Under the pieces are notes generated by a model. That model was not told the origin of the DNA. It saw nothing but the letters and a program-made list of their open reading frames with translations, and searched no databases. A program made the translations under genes and the position numbers. From Glutamicibacter ardleyensis (GTDB taxonomy: Bacteria; Actinomycetota; Actinomycetes; Actinomycetales; Micrococcaceae), in the NCBI RefSeq assembly GCF_014644555.1, contig NZ_BMKX01000009.1, forward strand, positions 49,271-113,270: 64,000 nucleotides of DNA, given 5' to 3'. Of this stretch, positions 1-8,342 are shown one piece after another. Position 1 is the stretch's first letter; each line of letters opens with the position of its first letter.

Positions 1-1
1 C

Positions 2-877
2 GTGGAGGGTGAGTATTTTGATTCGTTGGCGGCGCATGCAGCTAATGGACGCACCCGTGCGGGGGCGCAGGCACGGGTCAACCGGCCGACCCAGTCCGGC
101 CCGGTTGATGAGTCGGCTAGTGCTACGGATTCTTCCTCCACTGAGCAAGCTATTGCCGAACCCGCCCCCGCACCCGCTGAGCCAACCGCCACACCAGAAC
201 CAGCAACAGCAAACGACGTAATTGAGCCAACGGTCCCAACCGAACCCAGCATCCTGGATTTCTTACCCGAAGGGGCACAGGAGGAAGCAATCTGGGAACC
301 AGAAACCATGGAACGCCCAGCGACGGTCCCCGAACGAGCGCTCAACGCGTTGATGGACATCCTCACCACAATCCCCACCAACAGCGGTGGTGGTAGCCAA
401 CGGATCAGACCTGAAGTTCTCGTGCATTTGAAGCTCGAAAATTTGCAGGACCTCGCCTCCGGGGATGCCCGCACCGCCCACGGAGTGAAACTTCCGCCCG
501 GGGATTTGAGACGGTTGTTATGCGAAGCAGATATCATCCCGGCAGTGTTCAATTCGAAGAGTGAACTGCTCGATTATGGTCGAGCTCAACGGTTGGTGCC
601 GGAGAAACTCAAACGCGCGGTGCTCGCGCGTGATCATGGGTGTATTGTGCCTGGTTGTACCGAGCCACCGGAGAAGATTGAGTTCCATCATATTGATCCG
701 TGGTGGATGGGCGGCGAAACGAAGTTGATCAATTTGGCTGGCCTGTGCCGGGGTGCGCATATGGATGCTGATTCGGGTCGGATCAAGATAGTGGTGGTTG
801 ACGGGCTACCGCACGTGATTTTGCCGAAGCATATTGACCCTGCGCAGTTACCGCGGCGTAATACTTACTGGGACTGA
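2..877 (+). CDS. HNH endonuclease, 13E12/DUF222-type, 5'-truncated by window edge
   Basis: The C-terminal part shows a clear HNH nuclease: a Cys pair (CIVPGC) followed by FHHIDPWWMGG near residue 229 and a closing GLCRGAH segment. This ending is typical of the actinobacterial DUF222-HNH (13E12 repeat) proteins. Residues 30-95 are a Pro/Ala/Glu-rich linker. The family normally has a long N-terminal DUF222 domain, absent here, and the frame is open to the first base, so the GTG at base 2 is probably internal and the gene starts outside the window. These proteins are multicopy in actinobacteria, of uncertain role, possibly remnants of mobile DNA. The last 13 bp overlap the convergent VanZ-like gene. 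Confidence 0.85.
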   Translation: MEGEYFDSLAAHAANGRTRAGAQARVNRPTQSGPVDESASATDSSSTEQAIAEPAPAPAEPTATPEPATANDVIEPTVPTEPSILDFLPEGAQEEAIWEPETMERPATVPERALNALMDILTTIPTNSGGGSQRIRPEVLVHLKLENLQDLASGDARTAHGVKLPPGDLRRLLCEADIIPAVFNSKSELLDYGRAQRLVPEKLKRAVLARDHGCIVPGCTEPPEKIEFHHIDPWWMGGETKLINLAGLCRGAHMDADSGRIKIVVVDGLPHVILPKHIDPAQLPRRNTYWD

Positions 878-1338
878 CCTCCGATCGGGGCTGAGCCCTG
901 CCCATCGGCCCGAACCTTCCGACGACTACGCGACCAAAACAACCAACACAGCGCGCCAAGCAGCGCCCCCAAAGAATTGGCGAGAATATCAAAGCCCGAC
1001 GCAAAACGCTGCGGGAGAAATAACCACTGGCTCGCTTCGATCAGTGAAGTTGCGAGCACTCCAAGCCCCACCGCCAGCCAGAAGCGCCGCAGCCCAAAGC
1101 CCATCAACAACCCCAACGGGATGAAAAGTGCGATATTTGCGCCGAACTCCACCAGATCATAGCCAACAAAGTTCGGCACGCCCACCGAATGCAGCCAAGC
1201 TAAAACACTATCCAAAGCACCCCGGGCCGAGGCATCCACCGGCGTTGGCCAGAGCGCAACACAGATCAGCCCGAGCAGATATAGCGCAGGCAATACCCAC
1301 AGGGCACGAAGGGGGAATCGGGAAGAAGAAATCGGCAC
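865..1338 (-). CDS. VanZ-like membrane protein
   Basis: This 157-residue protein has four hydrophobic segments at about 11-29, 65-81, 86-105 and 118-134. The FGANIALFIPLG and SLIEASQW signatures between and within helices are the conserved core of the VanZ-like family. VanZ itself gives low-level teicoplanin resistance; most chromosomal relatives have no assigned function and are presumed cell-envelope membrane proteins. The start is a GTG with an AAGGA just upstream. The C-terminus is a short basic tail. It is convergent with the HNH gene and overlaps it slightly. No operon partner is visible. Confidence 0.8.
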   Translation of the reverse strand: MPISSSRFPLRALWVLPALYLLGLICVALWPTPVDASARGALDSVLAWLHSVGVPNFVGYDLVEFGANIALFIPLGLLMGFGLRRFWLAVGLGVLATSLIEASQWLFLPQRFASGFDILANSLGALLGALCWLFWSRSRRKVRADGQGSAPIGGQSQ

Positions 1339-1510
1339 GGTCCTTGGAAGCTAGTTTCGAAAAATTGACGAGCTGCCAGCGGCGGCATGTGTCGGGACCC
1401 TCATAGTTTAGCCAGTCGCGGGTACCGGTGCGGAAGAAACACCGAGCCCACCCCACGTAGAATGTAGGCACGACGCCACGCAACGGTGCGCGTCACCGGC
1501 AACGAAGGAC

Positions 1511-2851
1511 ATGATCTTGGCACAACCCGCGAATCTGAAGAAGCTCGCCCGTGAACGCATGGCTCGAACAGGCGAGAGCTACACGACCGCGCGCAAGAAC
1601 ATCCTGACCGATAAGCCCGAAGGCCCTCGCGCGGCCCGCGCAGCCGCCGCACGCAACTACGCCCAAGAGGCTAAAGACGCGCGATACGCTGAAAAACACG
1701 GCAAACCCAAACCAAAGCCCAAGCCTGCACCGGCACCAAGCCCGGCAGAAGAGTTGCCCGAGTACCCGGCCCCGACCGAAGTCGTGCAGTACGACGCGGG
1801 CCTTTGGCACCGAGTCCTCACCCAAGCCGGCGTGAGCAACCCAGCCACCGGTGAACCGCTAAGCGAGGCACTGCTGGCAGGACTTGCCGGCGGCATCGGC
1901 TTCATGGCCTTCACCTTCGAGTACGAGCAGGCCACCACGGTCACCCTCGTCACCCGCGCGCACCCAGAGCCATACACGCAGAACCTGTTGCGTCGCTGCG
2001 GCGCCAAGGTCACCGAACGCACCACCGGTTCATCGGACAGCGCTACCGAGTACCTCGATGCGGGGCTGGACGCTGGCCGCGCGGTTGTCGTACGCGTTGC
2101 GGTCAGCGCACTGCCATGGATCGAAGCCGGCGAGGTGGATGAGGCAGACATCATCGATGTCGCTATCGTCGGTGAACACGAAGATGACCTGCTCATCGAT
2201 GATGGCTCCGGCGCACTGATGCCGATCAGCCCAAACGATCTGGCGGTCGCCCGCGCCAAGCGCAAAAAAGAAAAGAACTGGCAAGCCTGGATCCCGTCGA
2301 GCCGCTCGCCAAACCTGGACACGCTGAGCGCCAACGTCCTGGAAGCGGTCACCGAAACTAACGGCCGACTGCTTGGCACGTTGGAGCTCAAGGGCATTCC
2401 GGAGCACTTCGCAAACCGCGTCGGTATCGCCGGAATGCACACCTGGGTTGAAAGCCTGCGCGACACCAATGGCAAGAAGGGCTGGACGCAGATCTTCGCC
2501 GATCCGCAACGTCTGGAAACCGGACTGGCACAGCTGCACGGCTTCATGACCGACACCCGCTTTGGCGGACTCGGTGGCTTGCGCGGACTCTACGCAGACT
2601 TCCTCGATGAGTGCGAGCAGTTCCCGGGCCTTGAACCGCTGGCCGAGCACGCCGCAGATTATGCGCAGCTCGCAGCTGACTGGATTGACTTGAGCGAAAT
2701 GGTCGATCCCGAGATAGACCCAGAAACACGCAGCGAGCTCTTTGCCCGCATGGCCGATCAAATGGAAAAGATCGCAGCCGCAGAAGAACGCGCCGCCACC
2801 GCACTGGCCAGCACGCTCAGCCGCCTGAAGGCCAGCAAAACCGAGCGCTAA
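1511..2851 (+). CDS. BtrH N-terminal domain-like protein
   Basis: This is a 446-residue protein. Residues 1-45 are basic, followed by a Lys/Pro/Ala linker to about 80. From about 105 comes a region with the GLAGGIGFMAFTFEY signature, close to the BtrH_N fold (a C39-peptidase-like acyltransferase domain named from butirosin biosynthesis), then VRVAVSALPW and HEDDLLIDDGSG segments expected for that domain. The last 120 residues are helical and resemble the DUF4872 partner domain. No antibiotic biosynthesis genes are adjacent, so the substrate is unknown. ATG at 1511 has GAAGGA immediately upstream; a slightly later start is possible. Family assignment is from memory of motifs. Confidence 0.65.
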   Translation: MILAQPANLKKLARERMARTGESYTTARKNILTDKPEGPRAARAAAARNYAQEAKDARYAEKHGKPKPKPKPAPAPSPAEELPEYPAPTEVVQYDAGLWHRVLTQAGVSNPATGEPLSEALLAGLAGGIGFMAFTFEYEQATTVTLVTRAHPEPYTQNLLRRCGAKVTERTTGSSDSATEYLDAGLDAGRAVVVRVAVSALPWIEAGEVDEADIIDVAIVGEHEDDLLIDDGSGALMPISPNDLAVARAKRKKEKNWQAWIPSSRSPNLDTLSANVLEAVTETNGRLLGTLELKGIPEHFANRVGIAGMHTWVESLRDTNGKKGWTQIFADPQRLETGLAQLHGFMTDTRFGGLGGLRGLYADFLDECEQFPGLEPLAEHAADYAQLAADWIDLSEMVDPEIDPETRSELFARMADQMEKIAAAEERAATALASTLSRLKASKTER

Positions 2852-2916
2852 ACGCGGTATTGATACGCCACATTGGGTAACTTGCGGTGAACTTGCTCAC
2901 CGTAAATCAGCCAAAT

Positions 2917-2948
2917 AACGCCCCGTACCCGTAGTGGTGCGGGGCGTT
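2917..2948 (+). terminator. Hairpin after the BtrH-like gene
   Basis: AACGCCCCG pairs with CGGGGCGTT around a 14-nt loop, 65 bp after the stop codon. There is no strong T-run, so termination efficiency is uncertain. Confidence 0.5.
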
Positions 2949-2997
2949 GCGCGTTGACCGAAGCGGGAATCTCCGCGGAACTTGGTAACCTTGTTAG

Positions 2998-4149
2998 GTG
3001 AGTAACGAGATTGAGATCGGCCGTGGCAAGCGCGCCACGAAGGCATATTCCCTGGACGACGTAGCGATCGTACCGAATCGCCGAACCCGTGATCCCAAGG
3101 ACGTATCGGTCTCTTGGCAGATCGACGCGTTCGCGTTTGAAACCCCCATCTTGGGCGCACCCATGGATTCGGTGACCTCCCCGGCCACCGCAATCGCCCT
3201 GGGCAAGCTCGGCGGCTTAGGCGTGCTGAACCTTGAAGGACTGTGGACCCGCTACGAAAACCCGGAACCGGTACTGGCTGAAATTGCCGGGCTGCGTTCC
3301 GAGGCGAGCACCCGCAACGATTCGAAGATCACCGCGAAGCTGCAAGAACTTTATGCGGCTCCGATCCAGCCTGAGCTGATCGGCACCCGTTTAGCAGAAA
3401 TCCGCGAGTCCGGCGTGGTCGTGGCGGGCTCCTTGACGCCACAGCGCACCAAGGAATACTCCCAAGCGGTCATCGATGCCGGCGTTGACATTTTTGTCAT
3501 CCGCGGCACCACCGTCTCGGCCGAGCACGTCTCGCAGAACACCGAACCGCTAAACCTCAAGCAGTTCATTTATGAGCTCGACGTTCCCGTCATCGTGGGC
3601 GGAGCGGCCGGTTACACCCCGGCCATGCACCTGATGCGTACCGGCGCGGCCGGCGTACTGGTCGGCTTTGGTGGCGGCGCATCCTCCACCACCCGGCGCA
3701 CCCTGGGCATTCACGCACCGATGGCTACCGCCATTGCCGACGTGGCAGCGGCCCGCCGCGACTACATCGAAGAAACCGGTGGCCGTTACGTGCACGTCAT
3801 CGCCGATGGCGGCCTGGGCAACTCCGGAGATATCGTCAAGGCCATCGCCATGGGCGCCGACGCAGTGATGCTCGGTACCGCCCTGGCCCGCGCCGAAGAA
3901 GCACCGGGCGCCGGATACCACTGGGGGATGGAAGCCGTGCATGAGGTCAGCCCACGAGGTGACCGCGCGCAGATCGGTACCGTCGGCTCGCTGGAGCATG
4001 TGCTCTACGGACCGTCCCACGAGACCAATGGCACCTCCAACTTGATTGGCGCCTTGCGCCATTCGATGGCTACCACCGGCTACTCCACGCTGAAGGAATT
4101 CCAGCGCGTGGACGTGGTGCTCTCACCATACGAGTCCGACCGCTTCTAA
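2998..4149 (+). CDS. guaB3: GuaB3 family IMP dehydrogenase-related protein
   Basis: This 383-residue TIM-barrel protein matches GuaB3, the actinobacterial IMP-dehydrogenase paralogue: no CBS domains, and length near that of the mycobacterial protein. Visible family landmarks include TRDPKDVSVSW, GAPMDSVTSP, VIVGGAAGYTPAMHLMRTGA and IADGGLGNSGDIVKAIAMGA. The loop that in true IMPDH carries the catalytic Cys (GPGSICTT) here reads GGGASSTTRR, with Ser in place of Cys, so IMP dehydrogenase activity is doubtful. The GTG start is followed by SNEIEIGRGK, the usual N-terminus. It lies 2.4 kb upstream of guaA, keeping a purine link. A strong hairpin follows the gene. Confidence 0.9.
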   Translation: MSNEIEIGRGKRATKAYSLDDVAIVPNRRTRDPKDVSVSWQIDAFAFETPILGAPMDSVTSPATAIALGKLGGLGVLNLEGLWTRYENPEPVLAEIAGLRSEASTRNDSKITAKLQELYAAPIQPELIGTRLAEIRESGVVVAGSLTPQRTKEYSQAVIDAGVDIFVIRGTTVSAEHVSQNTEPLNLKQFIYELDVPVIVGGAAGYTPAMHLMRTGAAGVLVGFGGGASSTTRRTLGIHAPMATAIADVAAARRDYIEETGGRYVHVIADGGLGNSGDIVKAIAMGADAVMLGTALARAEEAPGAGYHWGMEAVHEVSPRGDRAQIGTVGSLEHVLYGPSHETNGTSNLIGALRHSMATTGYSTLKEFQRVDVVLSPYESDRF

Positions 4150-4158
4150 GCATTTTCA

Positions 4159-4200
4159 TTCAAGCCCGCCGTAACCCAGCAAAGGTTCGGCGGGCTTGAG
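4159..4200 (+). terminator. Terminator after guaB3
   Basis: TCAAGCCCGCCG pairs perfectly with CGGCGGGCTTGA around a 16-nt loop, 10 bp after the guaB3 stop; the flanks contain short T and A runs. Confidence 0.75.
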
Positions 4201-4362
4201 TACTTTAACGCCCCAGTTCCAAAGCCAGCTCCACACGCCGGCGAAAAAGTCTCAACGATCAAGCCCAGCCAAAAGTTCCCCGGGCATCGCCCAACGTGAA
4301 GTAGGTCAATCTCACCCCCTGCGCATTGGAACTTCTACAAGCAATCGAAGTACCGTTAGAGT

Positions 4363-5154
4363 GTGCTGAAAACCGCTTTCAAACCCAAATGGATCGCCGC
4401 CTTACTCGGTGCGTTGCTGATTGCCACCGGATTTGTGGCCCTCTCGGGCTGGCAATTTGGTTCGTCCACCACCGAACCGGTGGTCAAGATCGATGAAACC
4501 GAGGTGCCGGTCCCGCTGACCGAGCACTACACTCCGGGCGTCGAAATGCTGGGCAGCAAGGCAGACCAAATCGTCGAGTTCTCCGGGCACTTCATCCCGG
4601 GCACCGACGTGCTGATCAAGGACCGGGTCGACGATGACAACCTGGGCAACTGGGTGGTGTCCGCCTTCGCCGTCGATGGCGCCAAGGATGACGCGGCGAT
4701 GGCAGTGGTCCGCGGCTGGCAGCCGGAAACCACCACACCGTCCTCAGCACCGAAGGGCACCATTGAGATCACCGGGCGTCTGCTGCCTCCCGAGGGTCCG
4801 GAACTAAACTACGACCTGCGCAACCCGGCACTGGCCACCTTGTCTTCCGCGCAGCTGTCCAACAACTGGGACTTGAAGCTTTACACCGGGTTTGTCACCG
4901 CACATTCGCTCACCGCCAATGGCCAACCGGTCACTCAGCCTGGCCTGGAGTCCATCTACGTCGGCCCGCAGCCACAAGAGGCACAGATCAACTGGCTGAA
5001 CGTGTTCTACGGGATCGAATGGGTAGTCTTCGCAGGCTTCGCGTTCTTCCTCTGGTACCGGATGGTGCGCGATGACTACCAGCGCGGCATGGACGACATC
5101 GCCGAAGATGCCGCCGCCCAAGCCGCCGCCCGCGAGCAGCTCCCAGAGAACTAA
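4363..5154 (+). CDS. SURF1 family protein
   Basis: SURF1 proteins assist assembly of the aa3-type cytochrome c oxidase. This 263-residue protein has the expected two-helix layout: an N-terminal membrane helix at about 10-28 (WIAALLGALLIATGFVALSG) followed by WQF, a large extracytoplasmic domain containing VVRGWQPE and GRLLPPEG, and a C-terminal helix at about 222-243 ending FFLWYRMVRDD. The start is GTG; two overlapping GTGs at 4361 and 4363 precede CTGAAAACC, the latter being in frame. It is followed 37 bp downstream by a small DUF3817 membrane gene, a common neighbour in this group. Confidence 0.9.
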   Translation: MLKTAFKPKWIAALLGALLIATGFVALSGWQFGSSTTEPVVKIDETEVPVPLTEHYTPGVEMLGSKADQIVEFSGHFIPGTDVLIKDRVDDDNLGNWVVSAFAVDGAKDDAAMAVVRGWQPETTTPSSAPKGTIEITGRLLPPEGPELNYDLRNPALATLSSAQLSNNWDLKLYTGFVTAHSLTANGQPVTQPGLESIYVGPQPQEAQINWLNVFYGIEWVVFAGFAFFLWYRMVRDDYQRGMDDIAEDAAAQAAAREQLPEN

Positions 5155-5191
5155 TTCACCACCCTCACAACTTCGAAAGGACTTCGAGCAG

Positions 5192-5656
5192 ATGTCCAGC
5201 ACCACCCCCACACCGCGCCCCCGCAAATTTGGTGGAACCCCGGCGCAGATCCGTTCGGCCGCAAAATTTTATAAGGTGTTCGCCTACGCGACCGGCGTGA
5301 TGCTGTTGCTGCTCGTGGCCGAAATGGTCCTGAAGTACTTCTGGCAGCTCGAGCTCTTCGTCGGCGGTGAACTGCTGGACGGCGCCGCCAACACCATCGG
5401 GATGCTGAACCGCGCCGAAATCAGTGGGGGAGTGAACATCTCGCTGATGATCCTGATCGTGCACGGCTGGATGTACGTGGTGTACCTCTTCGCAGACTTC
5501 CGCCTCTGGTCGCTGATGCGCTGGCCATTTAGCCGCTTCATCACCATCGCCTTAGGCGGGGTCATCCCGTTCCTCTCGTTCTTCACCGAACGCACGGTGC
5601 ACGCCGAGGTGGACGCGGAGCTAGCCGCGCACCCCAAGGCCGCCAAACGTTACTAA
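5192..5656 (+). CDS. DUF3817 domain-containing membrane protein
   Basis: This is a 154-residue integral membrane protein with three predicted helices, the first at about 28-50 (AYATGVMLLLLVAEMVLKYF). The central stretch LMILIVHGWMYVVYLFADFRLW and the ending PFLSFFTERTV are characteristic of DUF3817. Function is unknown, but the family is often beside SURF1 or purine genes in actinobacteria. The open frame extends upstream into SURF1, yet the ATG at 5192 is preceded by GAAAGG and begins the family-like sequence, so it is chosen. Probably cotranscribed with SURF1; a hairpin follows the stop. Confidence 0.85.
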   Translation: MSSTTPTPRPRKFGGTPAQIRSAAKFYKVFAYATGVMLLLLVAEMVLKYFWQLELFVGGELLDGAANTIGMLNRAEISGGVNISLMILIVHGWMYVVYLFADFRLWSLMRWPFSRFITIALGGVIPFLSFFTERTVHAEVDAELAAHPKAAKRY

Positions 5657-5676
5657 GTGCAACGCAAGACACTGAA

Positions 5677-5707
5677 AACGGCGGGTGCCAACCGGTTGCC
5701 CGCCGTT
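5677..5707 (+). terminator. Hairpin after DUF3817 gene
   Basis: AACGGCGGG pairs with CCCGCCGTT around a 13-nt loop, 20 bp after the stop codon. Confidence 0.6.
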
Positions 5708-5727
5708 GCTGTACCCAAGGAGATCCC

Positions 5728-6456
5728 ATGCTGAGCCTCGCGCGGGAGGTAACCGTCGGTGGATCGTGGCACGATATACCCATGAGTGAAATGATCAGCG
5801 TTGGGGGAATGACCCAACCGCGCGATAAGTTGCTGGCGTACGCGCGCGACTACCTGAATCCGGAAAATAATTATGCCTACCCGGCGTACGATGCCTACCA
5901 CGGATCGGGCAGCGCGCAGGTAGAAGATGTCGACCTGCTAGCAATAGTGTTGCTCAATGCCGGTCAACGACCACTGCCTACCTACTACACCTTGCATCGA
6001 TTGCTGCCGCAAATCAACGAGCGCCTAGCTGATCCTCGGCTGACCGGCACCTTTGCCGAGGCTTCACAGACGACGGTAGAAGCAATCGCTGACCTGTTCG
6101 GCATCTTGGATGATCACCGGCCTACTGACTATGTCGGCAAAACCAAACTGCTCAAAGTACTGCACCGCAAGCGCCCAGAGCTGATCCCGTTGTACGACGA
6201 GAATATCCGCCGGCTCTACAGCGAAACCCCCAATCCGCCGGTACCGCGTGACACCAAACGAACCCACCGTGAATTTGCCCTCGCCTGGCTACCAGCCCTG
6301 CAACGCGATCTGGTCGCATACCATGATTTGTGGCAGGAAATCGTAGCAATGGCGGACCCCAAAGCACCCATCACCGAACTGCGGGCACTGGATATTGTCG
6401 CTTGGAAAATGGGCAGCAACGTAGCCAGCACCTCTGGCAAACCCCGCACGTCGTAA
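5728..6456 (+). CDS. DUF6308-like conserved hypothetical protein
   Basis: A soluble 242-residue protein. The segment KTKLLKVLHRKRPELIPLYD and the following DENIRRLY match my recollection of DUF6308 family proteins of actinobacteria, whose function is unknown. The start is decided by an AAGGAG spaced 5 nt before ATG 5728; an alternative ATG at 5782 lacks a ribosome-binding site. It lies between the SURF1/DUF3817 pair and guaA, with a hairpin upstream, so it probably has its own promoter. No membrane segment or catalytic motif is evident. Confidence 0.6.
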   Translation: MLSLAREVTVGGSWHDIPMSEMISVGGMTQPRDKLLAYARDYLNPENNYAYPAYDAYHGSGSAQVEDVDLLAIVLLNAGQRPLPTYYTLHRLLPQINERLADPRLTGTFAEASQTTVEAIADLFGILDDHRPTDYVGKTKLLKVLHRKRPELIPLYDENIRRLYSETPNPPVPRDTKRTHREFALAWLPALQRDLVAYHDLWQEIVAMADPKAPITELRALDIVAWKMGSNVASTSGKPRTS

Positions 6457-6533
6457 CCACCCGGCACCCCGGGTGATACTGATGACATGTCCGATGCACG
6501 TTCGCGGTGCGCTGAACCAGTAGACTAGAGATC

Positions 6534-8120
6534 GTGACTACTGCTGACCTCACCCCAGAACATAAGCCGGTTCTGGTCGTCGACTACGGGGCCCAATACG
6601 CGCAGCTGATTGCTCGACGCGTACGTGAGGCCCGCGTGTACTCGGAGATCGTCCCGCACACCCTGTCCACCGAAGCCATCTTGGCCAAAAACCCTGCAGC
6701 GATCATCCTCTCCGGTGGTCCCTCCAGCGTTTACGCTGACGGTGCGCCTTCCGTAGGCGCCGACCTGTTCGAAGCCGGTATCCCGGTCCTCGGAATTTGC
6801 TACGGCTTCCAAGCCATGGCAAACGCCCTGGGCGGTACCGTCGCGGAGACTGGCCTGCGTGAATACGGTTCCACCCAGACCAGCTTTAACGGCGAAGCCC
6901 GATCCCTGCTCGCCGGTGCCGACAAAGCACCGAACGTATGGATGAGCCACGGCGACTCGGTTTCCAAGGCACCCGAAGGCTTCGAGGTGCTCGCGACTAC
7001 CGCCGGCGCCCCGGTTGCGGCTTTCGCCAACGAGGCCAAGCGCCTCTACGGCGTGCAGTGGCACCCAGAGGTTAAGCACTGCGAGTTCGGTCAGGACATC
7101 CTGGAGAACTTCCTCTACAACGGTGCAGGTTTGGCCGGAGACTGGACCGCCGGCAACATTGCCGAGGAACAGATCGAACGCATCCGCACCCAGGTCGGCG
7201 ACGGCAAGGCCATCTGTGGCCTGTCCGGCGGCGTGGACTCGGCAGTAGCCGCTGCCCTGGTGCAGCGCGCCATTGGCGACAACCTCACCTGCGTGTTCGT
7301 CAACCACGGTCTGCTGCGCGAAGGCGAAGCAGAACAGGTGGAGAAGGACTTCGTCGCCGCCACCGGCGCGAAGCTCTACATCGCCGACGAACGCGAACGC
7401 TTCCTCACCGCACTGGACGGCGTCACCGATCCAGAAACCAAGCGCAAGATCATCGGCCGCGAATTCATTCGCGCCTTTGAGGCCGCCGAGGTAGCAATCC
7501 TCAAGGCCGAAGCCGGCACCGGGGAACCGGTCAAGTTCCTGGTGCAGGGCACCTTGTACCCGGACGTTGTCGAATCCGGCGGCGGCGAAGGCGCAAGCAA
7601 CATCAAGAGCCACCACAACGTGGGCGGACTACCAGAAGATCTGGACTTTGAACTGGTGGAGCCACTGCGCACGCTGTTCAAGGACGAGGTCCGCGCGGTA
7701 GGCCGCGAGCTGGGTCTACCCGAGGAAATCGTGGGACGCCAGCCATTCCCCGGCCCAGGCCTGGGCATCCGCATCATCGGTGCGGTCAACGAGGAACGCC
7801 TGACCCTGCTGCGCAAGGCCGACGCGATCGCTCGCGCCGAGCTGACCGCCGCAGGTTTGGATGACGAAGTGTGGCAGATGCCGGTAGTATTGCTGGCCGA
7901 TGTCCGCTCGGTAGGCGTGCAGGGCGATCACCGCACCTACGGTCACCCGATCGTGCTGCGTCCGGTCTCCAGTGAAGACGCGATGACCGCAGACTGGTCA
8001 CGCCTGCCTTACGATCTGCTCTCCAAGATCTCCAACCGCATCACCAACGAGGTTGACGGCGTGAACCGCGTGGTGCTCGACGTGACCTCCAAGCCACCTG
8101 GAACCATCGAGTGGGAGTAA
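6534..8120 (+). CDS. guaA: GMP synthase (glutamine-hydrolysing)
   Basis: Converts XMP to GMP using ATP and glutamine, the last step of guanine nucleotide synthesis. The protein is 528 residues, the usual length. The N-terminal class I glutamine amidotransferase carries the nucleophile in [10 protein letters not shown] (about residue 88) and the His/Glu pair in QWHPEV (about 175-180). The ATP-pyrophosphatase domain has [11 protein letters not shown] (about 229), and the C-terminal dimerisation domain ends with the conserved PPGTIEWE. The GTG start follows a spaced AGAGATC. The gene is complete. A long hairpin region separates it from the downstream helicase-like gene. Confidence 0.97.
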   Translation: MTTADLTPEHKPVLVVDYGAQYAQLIARRVREARVYSEIVPHTLSTEAILAKNPAAIILSGGPSSVYADGAPSVGADLFEAGIPVLGICYGFQAMANALGGTVAETGLREYGSTQTSFNGEARSLLAGADKAPNVWMSHGDSVSKAPEGFEVLATTAGAPVAAFANEAKRLYGVQWHPEVKHCEFGQDILENFLYNGAGLAGDWTAGNIAEEQIERIRTQVGDGKAICGLSGGVDSAVAAALVQRAIGDNLTCVFVNHGLLREGEAEQVEKDFVAATGAKLYIADERERFLTALDGVTDPETKRKIIGREFIRAFEAAEVAILKAEAGTGEPVKFLVQGTLYPDVVESGGGEGASNIKSHHNVGGLPEDLDFELVEPLRTLFKDEVRAVGRELGLPEEIVGRQPFPGPGLGIRIIGAVNEERLTLLRKADAIARAELTAAGLDDEVWQMPVVLLADVRSVGVQGDHRTYGHPIVLRPVSSEDAMTADWSRLPYDLLSKISNRITNEVDGVNRVVLDVTSKPPGTIEWE

Positions 8121-8159
8121 CCCCACAGTTCTAGCCGGCACGGTGTAAACCGTGTGGCC

Positions 8160-8224
8160 CAAGCGGAACCGCCTGTGCTCAGCCGCCCTTCACCGGGTGC
8201 GCGAGAACGGACCGGTTCCGCTTG
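8160..8224 (+). terminator. Long inverted repeat after guaA
   Basis: AAGCGGAACCG pairs with CGGTTCCGCTT across a loop of about 43 nt. The position after guaA suggests a terminator, but the loop is long and no clear T-run follows. Confidence 0.4.
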
Positions 8225-8342
8225 TCCGGTTTAAACGTGTTTCGTGGGCGCATTCTGCCCCACCGGTGCACTACCTTTGAAATGAGGCGTGTAAGCTTTT
8301 CCGCGCGCCGTGATGGTCGGTTCAGTGAAGGGAATAACTGTC

